Notes: generated from the sequence alone by a model not told the origin. A stretch of 59,072 bases of DNA from Mesorhizobium sp. WSM3626 (GCF_000513935.1 NZ_AZUY01000039.1:1-59072), one strand, 5' to 3'; counted from the first letter of the stretch, positions 49,268-58,838 are shown. Made by a program: numbers and translations.

Positions 49268-51085
49268 ATGGCCACGAAGCCGCCCGCTCGCGCGACGAAA
49301 CCCAAACCGTGGACCGAAATGGCGACCGATCTGGTCGATGTCGCGATGGGCCGCAAACCCGCCGATCTCGTCATCCGCAACGGGCGCTGGGTGAACGTCC
49401 ATTCGGGCGAGATCATCGCCGGCACCGACATCGCCATCTCAGGCGGTCGCTTCGCCTATTGCGGGCCGAATGCCGGCCACACGATCGGGCAGGGCACCAA
49501 GGTGGTCGACGCGGGCGGACGCTATCTCGTGCCCGGCCTTTGCGACGCGCATATGCATGTCGAGAGCGGCATGGTGACGGTCACCGAATTCTGCCGCGCC
49601 GTCATCCCGCACGGAACCACCTCGATGTTCATCGATCCGCACGAGATCGCCAATGTGCTGGGCCTGCCGGGCGTGCGGCTGATGCATGACGAGGCCGTGG
49701 CCATGCCCATCAACGTGCATGTGCAGATGCCGTCCTGCGTGCCCTCGGCGCCTGGGCTCGAACATGCCGGCGCCGAACTGACGGTCGCCGATGTCGCGGA
49801 AGCGATGGGCTGGGAAAACATCATCGGACTTGGCGAGGTGATGAATTTCCCGGGCGTCGCCGCCAACGATCCGGTGATGTCGGGCGAGATCGCCGCGACG
49901 GTCAAGGCCGGCAAGACGGTTGGCGGGCATTATGCCTCGCGCGATCTTGGTCTGCCGTTCCACGGCTATGTCGCCGGCGGACCCGAGGATGACCACGAGG
50001 GCACGCGCGCCGAGGACGCAATCGCCCGCGTACGCCAAGGCATGAAGGCAATGCTGCGGCTGGGCTCTGCCTGGTACGACGTTGCCTCGCAGATCAAGGC
50101 GGTGACGGAAAGCGGCATCGATCCGCGCAACTTCATCCTGTGCACCGACGACAGCCATTCCGGCACGCTGGTGCACGAGGGACACATGGACCGGGTGGTG
50201 CGCCACGCCATCAGCCAAGGTCTGAAGCCCGTGACCGCGATCCAGATGGCAACGCTCAACACCGCCCTTCATTTCAAGCTGGAACGCGAGATCGGTTCGA
50301 TCGCGCCGGGGCGGTTGGCCGACCTGCTGATTGTCTCCGATCTCGCCGCAATGAGCATCGACGAGGTCTATGCGCGCGGCGTCAGGCTGGCCAAGGGCGG
50401 CAAGCTCGACATCCATATCCCGGCCTATGATTATCCGAAGACGGCGAAGAACACCGTCAAATTGGGCAAGAAACTGAAGGCCGGCGATTTCGATATCGCG
50501 GCACCCAAGGGCGCCAACGAAGTGCGGGTGCGGGTGATCGGTGTCATCGAGAACCAGGCACCCACGCGCGCGCTGGAGGCCGATCTGCCGGTCGAGGACG
50601 GATTGGTCGCCATGGATCGCCGCAACGACGTCTGCCAGATCGCGCTGGTCGAGCGGCACCGGGGCACGGGTGGCGTCACCAATGCCTTCGTCTCCGGTTT
50701 TGGTTACATGGCCGACTGCGCCATGGCCTCCAGCGTCGCCCATGACGCCCATCACATCATCTGCGTTGGCACCAACAAGCAGGACATGGCGCTGGCCGTG
50801 AACCGGCTGGGGGAAGTCGGCGGCGGGGTGGTGCTGTTCTCCAAGGGCAAGGAACTGGCGCTGGTCGAAATGCCGATCGCCGGGCTGATGTCGGACCAGC
50901 GCGCCGAGATCGTCGCCGCCAAGGCTGAGAAACTGACCGAGGCGATGCGCAAGATGGGCTGTTCCCTGAACAACGCCTATATGCAGCACTCGCTGCTGGC
51001 ACTGGTGGTCATTCCGGAGTTGAGAATTTCCGACGTCGGGCTGATCGACGTAACGACGTTCCAGAAAGTCGATCTATTCGTCTGA
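49268..51085 (+). CDS. ade: Adenine deaminase
   Basis: A 605-aa amidohydrolase-superfamily enzyme that converts adenine to hypoxanthine and ammonia for purine salvage. The metal-binding start GLCDAHMHVESGMVTVTEF gives the His-x-His, GGHYASRDLGLPFHGYVA and ILCTDDSHSGTLVHEGH hold further ligands and the catalytic Asp. The C-terminal domain has FVSGFGYMADCAMASSVAHD. Length and order match bacterial AdeC. AGGAGTCTTTG precedes the ATG; an earlier in-frame start at 49238 is unsupported. With gpt it forms part of purine salvage, but the genes are separated. Confidence 0.95.
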   Translation: MATKPPARATKPKPWTEMATDLVDVAMGRKPADLVIRNGRWVNVHSGEIIAGTDIAISGGRFAYCGPNAGHTIGQGTKVVDAGGRYLVPGLCDAHMHVESGMVTVTEFCRAVIPHGTTSMFIDPHEIANVLGLPGVRLMHDEAVAMPINVHVQMPSCVPSAPGLEHAGAELTVADVAEAMGWENIIGLGEVMNFPGVAANDPVMSGEIAATVKAGKTVGGHYASRDLGLPFHGYVAGGPEDDHEGTRAEDAIARVRQGMKAMLRLGSAWYDVASQIKAVTESGIDPRNFILCTDDSHSGTLVHEGHMDRVVRHAISQGLKPVTAIQMATLNTALHFKLEREIGSIAPGRLADLLIVSDLAAMSIDEVYARGVRLAKGGKLDIHIPAYDYPKTAKNTVKLGKKLKAGDFDIAAPKGANEVRVRVIGVIENQAPTRALEADLPVEDGLVAMDRRNDVCQIALVERHRGTGGVTNAFVSGFGYMADCAMASSVAHDAHHIICVGTNKQDMALAVNRLGEVGGGVVLFSKGKELALVEMPIAGLMSDQRAEIVAAKAEKLTEAMRKMGCSLNNAYMQHSLLALVVIPELRISDVGLIDVTTFQKVDLFV

Positions 51086-51109
51086 AACCAGCCGTCCGCT
51101 CCTGGTTGC

Positions 51110-52270
51110 TCACCCGCCGGTGGCGATGGTCAGCACCTTGAACGGTGTCGTGATGATGACTTCGGCAGCCGAGCCGACGACCTTTCCCAGGCCCTGACCG
51201 ATATCGGTGAGCTGTGCGGGGTCCTCGTCCGCGGCGAGGCCCGCCGGCGTGCGCAGCCTATTGCCGAGCAATTGCACCAGGAACGGGTTGTCGGCGAATT
51301 TCGCGTGGTTGAGGCCGCCGTCGCCGCCCTTGGTCTTGGTCAGGTCGACCACCGACACGCCATAGGAGGCGAGGTCGGCGGCATTGCCATAGTCGCCGAC
51401 GCGCGGTTTGTCGCCAGAGATGAACGAGGACAATTTGAGAGCCCGGTCGTCGCCTGAAAGCAGCACGGCGAACGGCTTGTCGGGCTTGCCATAACGGATC
51501 ATCTGCTTCTTGAACACGTCGACGTCGATATCCGGTGAGGCAAGGATGACATAACCCAGCTTGCCGCCGAGATCGCGGTCGCCGGTGATGGCGAGTTGGC
51601 GCAGCGCCTCCATCGTCAACCAGGTCCCCATCGAATGGGCAATGATGTCGATGCTCTTGACCCGCGTCTTGGCGAGCATCCTGAGCGTTGCTTCGAGATC
51701 GTCACGGGCGGCGGTGGAACTGTCCTTGTCGTAGATATAGCCCGTCGTCTTGGCGCTCGACGCCCACGAGAACAGCACCGGCGTACCCGGATATTTCGTG
51801 TCGTGGGCGATCTGCGTCAGCCGGTAGATGCCGTCGTCGAAACCATTGTTGAAGCCATGCACGAAAACCAGCGCACGGTCGCCGCGCATGGCGATATCGG
51901 TGCCGACTGCCTTGGCGAATTGCGGCGCGCCTTCGTAGAAGGTGACATCCCTGGCTGTGAAATCCTTGGCCGGGTTGCTGTTGGCCGAACCCTTGGCGCG
52001 CTCGATGTTGCCGACCTGATGGCTCTTCGGAATCGTGACATCGACCCGCGCGAAGCTGGTGGTCAGGGAACGGTCGCCGTCGAAGACCTGCCGCGGATCC
52101 TTCGCCGCCTTCTGGCGGGTGGTGGCGACAAATATTTCATGGCTGGCCGCAATATCGGATGCCGGCACGGTGACCGTCGTCCTGTTGAGCAGATCATGCG
52201 TATTTCCAGCGCAGCCAGCAACCAGCAGCGCGAACGCGACGACACCATAACTCTTCAAGCGCAAGGCCAC
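51110..52270 (-). CDS. DUF900-type alpha/beta hydrolase lipoprotein (tandem copy 1)
   Basis: A 386-aa lipoprotein with an alpha/beta hydrolase domain of the DUF900 group. A GTG start after GGAAG gives LKSYGVVAFALLVAGCAG, where the lipidated Cys is residue 17. HEIFVATTRQKAAKDPRQVF and ALVFVHGFNNGFDDGIYR precede the nucleophile elbow IDIIAHSMGTWLTMEALR. A long reading to 52366 includes an unlikely extension. It closely resembles the next gene (52414). The substrate is unknown; homologues are thought to be envelope esterases. It has a C-terminal 30-residue tail lacking in its paralogue. Confidence 0.88.
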   Translation of the reverse strand: MALRLKSYGVVAFALLVAGCAGNTHDLLNRTTVTVPASDIAASHEIFVATTRQKAAKDPRQVFDGDRSLTTSFARVDVTIPKSHQVGNIERAKGSANSNPAKDFTARDVTFYEGAPQFAKAVGTDIAMRGDRALVFVHGFNNGFDDGIYRLTQIAHDTKYPGTPVLFSWASSAKTTGYIYDKDSSTAARDDLEATLRMLAKTRVKSIDIIAHSMGTWLTMEALRQLAITGDRDLGGKLGYVILASPDIDVDVFKKQMIRYGKPDKPFAVLLSGDDRALKLSSFISGDKPRVGDYGNAADLASYGVSVVDLTKTKGGDGGLNHAKFADNPFLVQLLGNRLRTPAGLAADEDPAQLTDIGQGLGKVVGSAAEVIITTPFKVLTIATGG

Positions 52271-52413
52271 GCGTCGGCTTCCGCATAAGGAGACGTCAAA
52301 CGCATGACGTCGCTCGATACTCCGATAAGGCCAGAGACGGGCGCGGTCCAGTTCAAAGTAGGCCAATGGTTCGGCGATGGTGAACAGGCACGGCGAAAAC
52401 CGCGGTGCCGCAT

Positions 52414-53487
52414 CTACTGTCCAAGCAGGCTGATGCGGTCGGTCACGTCCCGGTCGCTGGCGAAACCATCGTCCTCGCGCAGCCGCTGGCCGATCATCTT
52501 CACCAGTGCCGGATTGTCGGCGAATTTCGTGTGGTTGAAGCTGTCGCTGCCTTTGACCTTGGAGAGATCGACGACCGTAACGCCGTAGGAGGCAAGGTCG
52601 GCGGCATCCTTGTAATCGCCGACGCGCGGCCGCGAGCCGGCGATCAGGCCGGACAACCTCAGCGCGCGGTCGTCGTCCGACAACAGCAGGATGAACGGCT
52701 TGTCGGGCTTGCCATAGCGGCGCATCTGGCTCTTGAACACATCGACATCGATGTCGGGAGAGGCCAGCACCACATCGCCAAGCTTGCCGCCAAGATCGCG
52801 ATCGCCGCTGATGGCCATCTGGCGCAGCGTTTCCATTGTCACCCAGGTTCCCATCGAATGGGCGACAATGTCGATGCGCCGCGCACCGGACTGCTGCAGC
52901 ATTCGCAAGGTCACTTCGAGCTGGTCGCGGGCGGCACTGGCGCTTTCCTTGTCATAGACATAGTCGGTGGTCTTGGCGCCCGAAGCCCAGGAAAACAGCA
53001 CCGGCGTCCCGGGATAGCCGGAATCATGGACAATCTGGGTCAAGCGGTAGACGGCGTCGTCGAAGCCGGTGTTGTAGCCGTGGACGAAGACCATCACGCG
53101 GCCGCCGCGCGCCGCTATGTCGGCGTTGAGCGCGCTGGAGAATTTCGGCTGGGTGTCGTAGCCGACGACCTCGGAAGCCATGAAATACTTGGCCGGATCG
53201 TTCGACTTGCCGCGTGAGCGCCGCTCGATCTGCCCGGTCGTGTGGAGCCCCGGAACGGTGACGTTGACGCGGGCGTAGTTGAGCGTCGCCGAGCGTTCGC
53301 CGTCGAAAACCTTGTTGGGGTCATCGGAGGGCTTCCGGGTCGTGGCAATGAAGATCGAGTGGTTGCCCGCGATTTCCGTCACCGGGGCCGACATGACCGC
53401 GCTGCCGAGCAGTTCCTCGGTTTTGCGGCCGCCGCAGCCCGCCACCAGCAGCGCAAGCGCAAGAATGCAAATCGTCTTCAAATGCAC
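52414..53487 (-). CDS. DUF900-type alpha/beta hydrolase lipoprotein (tandem copy 2)
   Basis: A 357-aa lipoprotein paralogous to the protein at 51110. The GTG start gives HLKTICILALALLVAGCGG with a lipobox Cys at residue 17. NHSIFIATTRKPSDDPNKVF, VMVFVHGYNTGFDDAVYRLT and IDIVAHSMGTWVTMETLR repeat the motifs of copy 1 almost unchanged. SWASGAKTTDYVYDKESASA is also shared. It ends in RISLLGQ. The reading to 53634 adds non-signal sequence and was rejected. Its 143-bp distance from copy 1 suggests separate promoters or a loose operon. Confidence 0.88.
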   Translation of the reverse strand: MHLKTICILALALLVAGCGGRKTEELLGSAVMSAPVTEIAGNHSIFIATTRKPSDDPNKVFDGERSATLNYARVNVTVPGLHTTGQIERRSRGKSNDPAKYFMASEVVGYDTQPKFSSALNADIAARGGRVMVFVHGYNTGFDDAVYRLTQIVHDSGYPGTPVLFSWASGAKTTDYVYDKESASAARDQLEVTLRMLQQSGARRIDIVAHSMGTWVTMETLRQMAISGDRDLGGKLGDVVLASPDIDVDVFKSQMRRYGKPDKPFILLLSDDDRALRLSGLIAGSRPRVGDYKDAADLASYGVTVVDLSKVKGSDSFNHTKFADNPALVKMIGQRLREDDGFASDRDVTDRISLLGQ

Positions 53488-53886
53488 GATAAAAATTCCA
53501 CTCGAGCCCAAACAAGGGCCGTCCACCCTCCGCGATATCTCCCCAGCAGGCCAAGTGCGGCGGAAGTAAGTCGTGTCCAGCCGAAATGCGGTCGGCGCCT
53601 CGCGACGGCCTTCGCACTGTTGCGCGAAAGCCAAAGCGGCAGCAAGGCCGCAACGCCGCAGAGGGCAGGCGCCTGCATCTCGGCCGGATGTCGAATTCAG
53701 GCGCCCACCAATGCGCGGCTAGGCTCGATGCGAGAAAACATGAACAAACGTCCCCAAGTGCTTGCTAGCATTTCGGGACGGCGCCGTTGCGGGCGCGGGC
53801 TCGACCGGGCAATGGTCTTGCCGGGCCGGATGTGTAATAGGGATATTGTCTAACTCGCCCGCGGGCGATCCCGGGATGATCTTGCC

Positions 53887-55143
53887 ATGACCAGCTTTTC
53901 CTCGCGCGTCGCCACCGCCGCCTCCGCGATCCGTCAGATCTTCCCGGAGACACCGCTGCAGGAAAATGACTATCTGTCGAAAAAGACCGGCGCCCGGGTG
54001 CTGTTGAAGCGCGAGGATTTGAGTCCGGTGCGCTCCTACAAGATCCGCGGCGCCTTCAACTTCTTCCGCAAGGCGCTTGGCGAGGGCAACCAGGCCGAGC
54101 TGTTCGTCTGCGCGTCCGCCGGCAACCATGCGCAGGGCTTTGCCTTCGTCTGTCGTCATTTCGGCAAGAAGGGCGTGGTCTTCATGCCGGTGACGACCCC
54201 GCAGCAGAAGATCGACAAGACCAGGCTGTTTGGCGGCGACTTTGTCGAGATCAGGCTGGTCGGCGATTTCTTCGACGACTGCTATCGCGCCGCCTTCGAA
54301 TTCACCGAGAGCTCCGGTGCCCATATGGTGCCGCCCTTCGACCACAAGGACATCATCGAGGGCCAAGCGACGGTCGCCTATGAGATCGCGGACCAGATGC
54401 CGGGCGCGCGCATGCCCGACATCGTCATGCTGCCGGTGGGTGGCGGCGGTCTGGCTGCCGGGGTGACGCACTATTTCGCCGATCAGGGCCGTGAGGCCCG
54501 GTTCGTGTTTTGCGAGCCGGCCGGCGCGCCGAGCCTGCGCGAGAGCCTTGCGGCGGGAAAACGGCTGAAGCTCGCCAAGGTCGACAACTTCGTCGACGGC
54601 GCGGCGGTCGCCGAGATCGGCCGCGAACCTTTGCGCTATCTCAAGGAGTTTGCCGCCGACAGCGTGCGGTTGGTCCCGGAAAACCGGCTCTGCGCGACCA
54701 TGATCGAGATGCTCAACGTCGAAGGCGTCGTACTCGAGCCGGCCGGCGCGCTGGCCATCGACGCGCTGAAGGATTTTTCCAGGAAGGAAATCCGGGGCAA
54801 GACCATCGTCGCTGTGGTGTCCGGGGGCAATTTCGATTTCGAGCGGCTGCCGGACGTCAAGGAACGGGCGCTGCGCTTCGAAGGCCTAAAGAAATACTTC
54901 ATCATCCGCTTTCCGCAGCGGCCGGGCGCGTTGCGCGACTTCCTCGACATGCTGGGTCCGGATGATGATATCGCCCGCTTCGAATATCTGAAGAAGTCGG
55001 CGCGCAATTTCGGCTCGGTTCTGATCGGCATCGAAACCAAGGATCGGCGCAATTTCGACCTGCTGAAGGCGAATTTCGAGGCCGAGGGCGTCCAGTATCA
55101 GGACATCACCGACAATGAGACACTGGCGGGTTTCATAATATGA
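53887..55143 (+). CDS. ilvA: Threonine ammonia-lyase (threonine dehydratase)
   Basis: A 418-aa PLP enzyme converting threonine to 2-oxobutyrate and ammonia, first step of isoleucine synthesis. The PLP lysine is in DLSPVRSYKIRGAFNFFR, followed by CASAGNHAQGFAFVCRHF and the phosphate loop MLPVGGGGLAAGVTHYF. Residues about 330-418 form one ACT-like regulatory domain (FIIRFPQRPGALRDFLDML), the short biosynthetic form with isoleucine feedback. A short stop-start overlap (ATGA) links it to the DUF1697 gene. The start is an ATG after CCGGGATGATCTTGCC, with weak Shine-Dalgarno. Confidence 0.95.
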   Translation: MTSFSSRVATAASAIRQIFPETPLQENDYLSKKTGARVLLKREDLSPVRSYKIRGAFNFFRKALGEGNQAELFVCASAGNHAQGFAFVCRHFGKKGVVFMPVTTPQQKIDKTRLFGGDFVEIRLVGDFFDDCYRAAFEFTESSGAHMVPPFDHKDIIEGQATVAYEIADQMPGARMPDIVMLPVGGGGLAAGVTHYFADQGREARFVFCEPAGAPSLRESLAAGKRLKLAKVDNFVDGAAVAEIGREPLRYLKEFAADSVRLVPENRLCATMIEMLNVEGVVLEPAGALAIDALKDFSRKEIRGKTIVAVVSGGNFDFERLPDVKERALRFEGLKKYFIIRFPQRPGALRDFLDMLGPDDDIARFEYLKKSARNFGSVLIGIETKDRRNFDLLKANFEAEGVQYQDITDNETLAGFII

Positions 55144-55694
55144 GCGGCAAGATCTTCATCGCGCTGTTTTCCGGCATCAATGTCGGCGGCAACCGCATCG
55201 TCAGGATGGCGGAGTTGCGGTCGTTCTTCGAGGGTCTCGGTTTTTCCGATGTCTCCACCTACGTGCAGAGCGGCAATGCCGTATTCCGCGCTGACAAGGG
55301 CGACGCCGCCGCGCTGACTAAACAGATCGAGGCGGCTTTCGAGGAAAAATGGGGCTTCCATTCGCGCATCATGGTGCGCGATTTCGAATGGTTCGAACGG
55401 CTGGTGCGCGAAAATCCCTATCCGGAAGCGGCCGCTGATCACACGAAGCTCCACGCCTATGCGCTGGAGCGTGAGCCAACCGCCGATGAGGTGGCGCGGC
55501 TGGCGGAAAAGTGCATGGGTCCCGAGCGTTTCGAGGTCAAGGGCGATGTGCTCTATCTCAGCGCGCCGGACGGGCTCGGCAAATCGGTGTTCGCCAGCCT
55601 CATTCCGCGCACGTTGAAAGTGCCGGGCACGGCCCGCAATTGGCGCTCAGTGCTGGCGCTGCTGGAAATGGCGCGCAAGTCCGGAAGCGATTGA
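55140..55694 (+). CDS. DUF1697 family protein
   Basis: A 184-aa cytoplasmic protein. MSGKIFIALFSGINVGGNRI and RMAELRSFFEGLGFSDVSTY are the N-terminal DUF1697 motifs; YVQSGNAVFRADKGDAAALT and PRTLKVPGTARNWRSVLALL follow. Homologues have an alpha/beta fold with ferredoxin-like modules but no known reaction. Its start overlaps the ilvA stop by four bases, so it is translated with threonine dehydratase. This link may be incidental, since DUF1697 occurs in many contexts. Confidence 0.9.
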   Translation: MSGKIFIALFSGINVGGNRIVRMAELRSFFEGLGFSDVSTYVQSGNAVFRADKGDAAALTKQIEAAFEEKWGFHSRIMVRDFEWFERLVRENPYPEAAADHTKLHAYALEREPTADEVARLAEKCMGPERFEVKGDVLYLSAPDGLGKSVFASLIPRTLKVPGTARNWRSVLALLEMARKSGSD

Positions 55695-55738
55695 TCCACG
55701 CGTCTCGCCGGAAATGAGCGGCGACAGGCATGAACGAA

Positions 55739-56032
55739 CTACGCCGCCTCGGCGCGTTTCCAATCGAAGGCCAGTTCTTCGCGGAACGCAAAGCGTTTGA
55801 TGTGGTCGGCAACGACGCTTTCGAGGCGCTCGATCGAAGCGGACTCGTCGGTCGAAACCGTGATGTGCAACGCTGCCCCGTCGGCGTCCATGACCGTGCG
55901 GCCGAGTGATAGGTCGATGACGCCGTGATTGGGGTCGAACTCGACGGGAAACTTGTGCGCCCAATGTTTGCACAGCTGCTGCAGATAGCGGCTTGCGTGC
56001 GCCGTGGAGACATTGGCGTGGCTGGTTGGCAT
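55739..56032 (-). CDS. DUF2218 family protein
   Basis: A 97-aa protein. It begins MPTSHANVSTAHASRYLQQL and continues HWAHKFPVEFDPNHGVIDLS and LESVVADHIKRFAFREELAF. These match DUF2218, a small fold similar to heavy-metal-associated siderophore-linked proteins in rhizobia, function unproven. GGAGAACCCTTC precedes the ATG. A longer reading to 56059 is not supported. It converges with the DUF1697 gene. Confidence 0.85.
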   Translation of the reverse strand: MPTSHANVSTAHASRYLQQLCKHWAHKFPVEFDPNHGVIDLSLGRTVMDADGAALHITVSTDESASIERLESVVADHIKRFAFREELAFDWKRAEAA

Positions 56033-56161
56033 GAAGGGTTCTCCGAAGCTGAATCTCAAGACGTGGCGCTGCTCTTCAGGGCAGGCGCCATAGGCGCATA
56101 GATAGGCACAACCTGGCGAAACACCATGGAGTGGCCGCCGGCCACTCGAAAAGGTGATCGG

Positions 56162-56602
56162 TTACCAGCTTCCGGTATTCGCCATCGACGCCCACGGTTC
56201 CGCCTTGGCCTTGGCCGGACCTTTCTGCAGAAGCTCGATCGAGATGCCGTCCGGCGACCTGATAAAGGCCATATTGCCGTCGCGCGGCGGCCGGTTGATG
56301 GTGACGCCATTGTCCATCAGTCGCTGGCAGGTGGCGTAGATGTCGTCGACCTCGTAGGCGAGGTGGCCGAAATTGCGCCCGCCCTTGTAGTCTTCCGGAT
56401 CCCAATTGTAGGTTAGCTCGACCAGCGGCGCCTTGTCGGCGATGCCGCTCTGCTCGTCTTCCGGAGCGGCCAGGAAGATCAGCGTGAAGCGGCCCTGCTC
56501 GTTTTCATAGCGGCGAACTTCCTTCAGCCCGAGCTTGTTGCAATAGAAATCGAGCGAGGCATCGACATCGGCGACGCGGACCATGGTGTGCAGATAGCGC
56601 AT
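56162..56602 (-). CDS. gloA: Lactoylglutathione lyase (glyoxalase I)
   Basis: A 146-aa VOC-fold enzyme, probably glyoxalase I, which isomerises the methylglyoxal-glutathione hemithioacetal to S-lactoylglutathione. Metal ligands of the family are visible: His5 (MRYLHTMVRVAD), Glu (APLVELTYNWD), His (NFGHLAYEVDDI) and Glu (GISIELLQKGPA). Starting at MRYLHTMVRV puts the first ligand in place; a 20-residue upstream extension disagrees. It is typical of Ni-dependent bacterial GloA. It is monocistronic on the minus strand. Confidence 0.9.
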   Translation of the reverse strand: MRYLHTMVRVADVDASLDFYCNKLGLKEVRRYENEQGRFTLIFLAAPEDEQSGIADKAPLVELTYNWDPEDYKGGRNFGHLAYEVDDIYATCQRLMDNGVTINRPPRDGNMAFIRSPDGISIELLQKGPAKAKAEPWASMANTGSW

Positions 56603-56818
56603 GTGTTTTCCTCGATCTGTTGGGTTGCGGCGCAACATAGGGTCGGCCCGGTCAAAGGGCAATCGCCGGGGTCAGGCAGCGCCGGCAAAGAACAAATCCG
56701 GTATTCCCGCAATGAACCGTGAAAAAAGGCACGTCAGGTCTTGCACATACCGGAAGCCGCGGTGTTAATCTGGTGTCAAGAATCAGTTGCGGTGTTCTTG
56801 AATAAAGGGGGCATTCTT

Positions 56819-57415
56819 ATGGGGGAAAAGGCCTCTTTGACGGGGCGGGCCAATACCCTTGGCGACGCCTTGACACGCGACGAGGGCGGCGACGCCGCCG
56901 ACCTCGCCGAAATTGCCGGCGCCATCAAGTGGTTCGATGTGGCCAAGGGCTATGGCTTCATCCTTCCGGATGACGGTGTTTCGGGCGATATCCTCCTCCA
57001 TGTGACTTGTCTTCGACGGGACGGCTTCCAGACAGCCTTGGAAGGCGCGCGCGTGGTCTGTCTTGTGAAGCAGGGCGAGCGCGGGCTGCAGGCCTTCCGT
57101 GTGCTTTCCATGGATGTCACCACTGCCGTCCATCCCGCGGAAATGCAGGAACAGCGCACCCATGTCTCGGTGACGCCGGAGAGCGGGCTCGAACGCGCTC
57201 TGGTCAAATGGTTCAACCGCACCAAAGGGTTTGGCTTCCTGACGCGCGGCGAGGGCACCGAGGACATTTTCGTTCATATGGAGACCTTGCGCCGCTACGG
57301 CATCACCGAGCTTCGGCCGGGGCAGGTCGTACTTGTCCGTTTCGGCCGCGGTGACAAAGGCCTTATGGCTGCCGAAATTCACCCCGATATGGGCACCTTG
57401 CCGGTCTCGCATTAG
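56819..57415 (+). CDS. Double cold-shock-domain protein
   Basis: A 198-aa RNA/ssDNA-binding protein with two cold-shock domains. CSD1 (residues 33-100) has GAIKWFDVAKGYGFILPDDG and DILLHVTCLRRDG; CSD2 (about 128-193) has ALVKWFNRTKGFGFLTRGEG and DIFVHMETLRRYGI. RNP1 motifs are KGYGFI and KGFGFL; RNP2 motifs are DILLHV and DIFVHM. Double CSD proteins are typical of Rhizobiales and Caulobacter and may act at stationary phase or in cold. A GGGGG lies eight bases before ATG. It is followed 23 bp later by the DUF192 gene. Confidence 0.95.
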   Translation: MGEKASLTGRANTLGDALTRDEGGDAADLAEIAGAIKWFDVAKGYGFILPDDGVSGDILLHVTCLRRDGFQTALEGARVVCLVKQGERGLQAFRVLSMDVTTAVHPAEMQEQRTHVSVTPESGLERALVKWFNRTKGFGFLTRGEGTEDIFVHMETLRRYGITELRPGQVVLVRFGRGDKGLMAAEIHPDMGTLPVSH

Positions 57416-57438
57416 GGCGATCCGGCCGAGGATTTCAT

Positions 57439-58002
57439 ATGAGACACAGGAACGGGCTGACGACGGGCGTGGTGTGCGCTGTGGCCGCCGTCATAGTCGC
57501 TGCAGCCGCATTCTTCTATTTCCAGGTACCCAGCGCGGCCGATGGCCAGGCGATGATCCTTCCGGTCGATCCCGCGCCGCTGGTCGTCGTGACCAAGAAT
57601 GGTAAACGCTCCTTCTCGATCGAAGTCGCCGATACAGAGGCCGAGCGGGAAGCCGGCCTGATGTTTCGCGAGGACATGGCCGCCAATCATGGCATGCTGT
57701 TCGTTTTCGATGAGACACGCGACGTCAGTTTCTGGATGAAGAATACGCCGATGCCGCTCGATCTGATCTTTGTCGGTCAGGACGGCAGGATCCGCGCGAT
57801 CAAGCAGGGTGAGCCGCAATCCGAGGCGATCGTCTCACCCGGCGAGCCGGTCCGCTTCGTGCTCGAACTCAAGGCTGGCACTGCCGCCAGGGACGGCATC
57901 GCGGATGGCGATCTGCTGCGCCATCCGGCGATCGGCACGGCTCCGGGGCCAGGCATGCCGCCCGCGGACAAGGGCGATTCTCCGAACGTCGATTCTGATT
58001 GA
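57439..58002 (+). CDS. DUF192 family exported protein
   Basis: A 187-aa periplasmic or membrane-anchored protein. The N-terminal TTGVVCAVAAVIVAAAAFFY is a signal-anchor. The DUF192 domain has FSIEVADTEAEREAGLMFRE, GMLFVFDETRDVSFWMKNTP and IVSPGEPVRFVLELKAGTA. The family has a small beta-barrel and unknown function, though it neighbours membrane or envelope genes. Its C-terminus is Pro/Asp-rich. It appears in one operon with the cold-shock protein and the following hydrolase (20-bp gap). Confidence 0.92.
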   Translation: MRHRNGLTTGVVCAVAAVIVAAAAFFYFQVPSAADGQAMILPVDPAPLVVVTKNGKRSFSIEVADTEAEREAGLMFREDMAANHGMLFVFDETRDVSFWMKNTPMPLDLIFVGQDGRIRAIKQGEPQSEAIVSPGEPVRFVLELKAGTAARDGIADGDLLRHPAIGTAPGPGMPPADKGDSPNVDSD

Positions 58003-58021
58003 GCGCCGGGACCGCCTTCCG

Positions 58022-58789
58022 ATGCAGTTTTTCTCCCATGACGGGTTCGATCTAGCCTTCCTCGACCGCCAACCGGCATCGGGCGAGGGCGATCCGGTGC
58101 TGATGATCCATGGCTTCGCCTCGAGCCACTACGTCAACTGGGTGTCGCCCGGCTGGTTCAAGACGCTCAACGATGCCGGCTATCGCGCCATCGCCTTCGA
58201 CAATCGCGGCCACGGCTCGTCATCCAAGAGTTACGACGAGGCCGATTATACACCCGCGAAAATGGCTTCGGATGCCGCTGCCTTGCTCGATCATCTCGGC
58301 ATCGAACGGGCCCATGTCATGGGCTATTCGATGGGCGCGCGAATTGCTGCCTTCCTGGCACTGTCCGACCCGGACAAGGTGGCGACGCTGGTCTTTGGCG
58401 GCCTCGGCATCGGCATGATTGACGGCGTCGGCGATTGGGATCCGATCGCCGCCGCTCTCCTTGCCGAGGATCCGGCCGCGACAACCCATCCGCGCGGCCG
58501 CTCTTTTCGCGCCTTCGCCGACCAGACCCGAAGCGACCGCCGGGCGCTTGCCGCCTGCATCGTCACCTCACGGGAATTGCTTGGTGAAGAGGATATCGCC
58601 CGCATAGCCCAGCCGACGCTGGTCGCGGTCGGTACCAACGACGACATTGGCGGATCGCCGGACGAGCTTGCGGCGCTGATGCCCAACGCCAGGGCCTTCC
58701 ACATCGAGGGCCGCGACCATATGCTGGCCGTCGGGGACAAGACCTTCAAGCAACGCGTGCTGGAGTTCTACGCCGAATATCCGCTCTGA
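58022..58789 (+). CDS. Alpha/beta hydrolase
   Basis: A 255-aa cytosolic alpha/beta hydrolase. PVLMIHGFASSHYVNWVSPG and AIAFDNRGHGSSSKSY precede the nucleophile elbow AHVMGYSMGARIAAFLAL. The acid is probably in VAVGTNDDIGGSPDELAALM and the His in FHIEGRDHMLAVGDK, giving a complete triad. The pattern fits C-C hydrolases or esterases, with no substrate assigned. ATG lies 20 bases after the DUF192 stop. A much longer reading from 57770 belongs to another frame of that gene and was rejected. Confidence 0.88.
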   Translation: MQFFSHDGFDLAFLDRQPASGEGDPVLMIHGFASSHYVNWVSPGWFKTLNDAGYRAIAFDNRGHGSSSKSYDEADYTPAKMASDAAALLDHLGIERAHVMGYSMGARIAAFLALSDPDKVATLVFGGLGIGMIDGVGDWDPIAAALLAEDPAATTHPRGRSFRAFADQTRSDRRALAACIVTSRELLGEEDIARIAQPTLVAVGTNDDIGGSPDELAALMPNARAFHIEGRDHMLAVGDKTFKQRVLEFYAEYPL

Positions 58790-58838
58790 GGCTTCGATTT
58801 CTTTTGGACCAAGGGTCTCGGGCCGCGAAATTGACCTA

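Noticed and set aside
49439..50989. A 516-codon frame opposite adenine deaminase
   Set aside because: The adenine deaminase motifs are clear on the other strand; this frame is His/Gln-rich shadow sequence.
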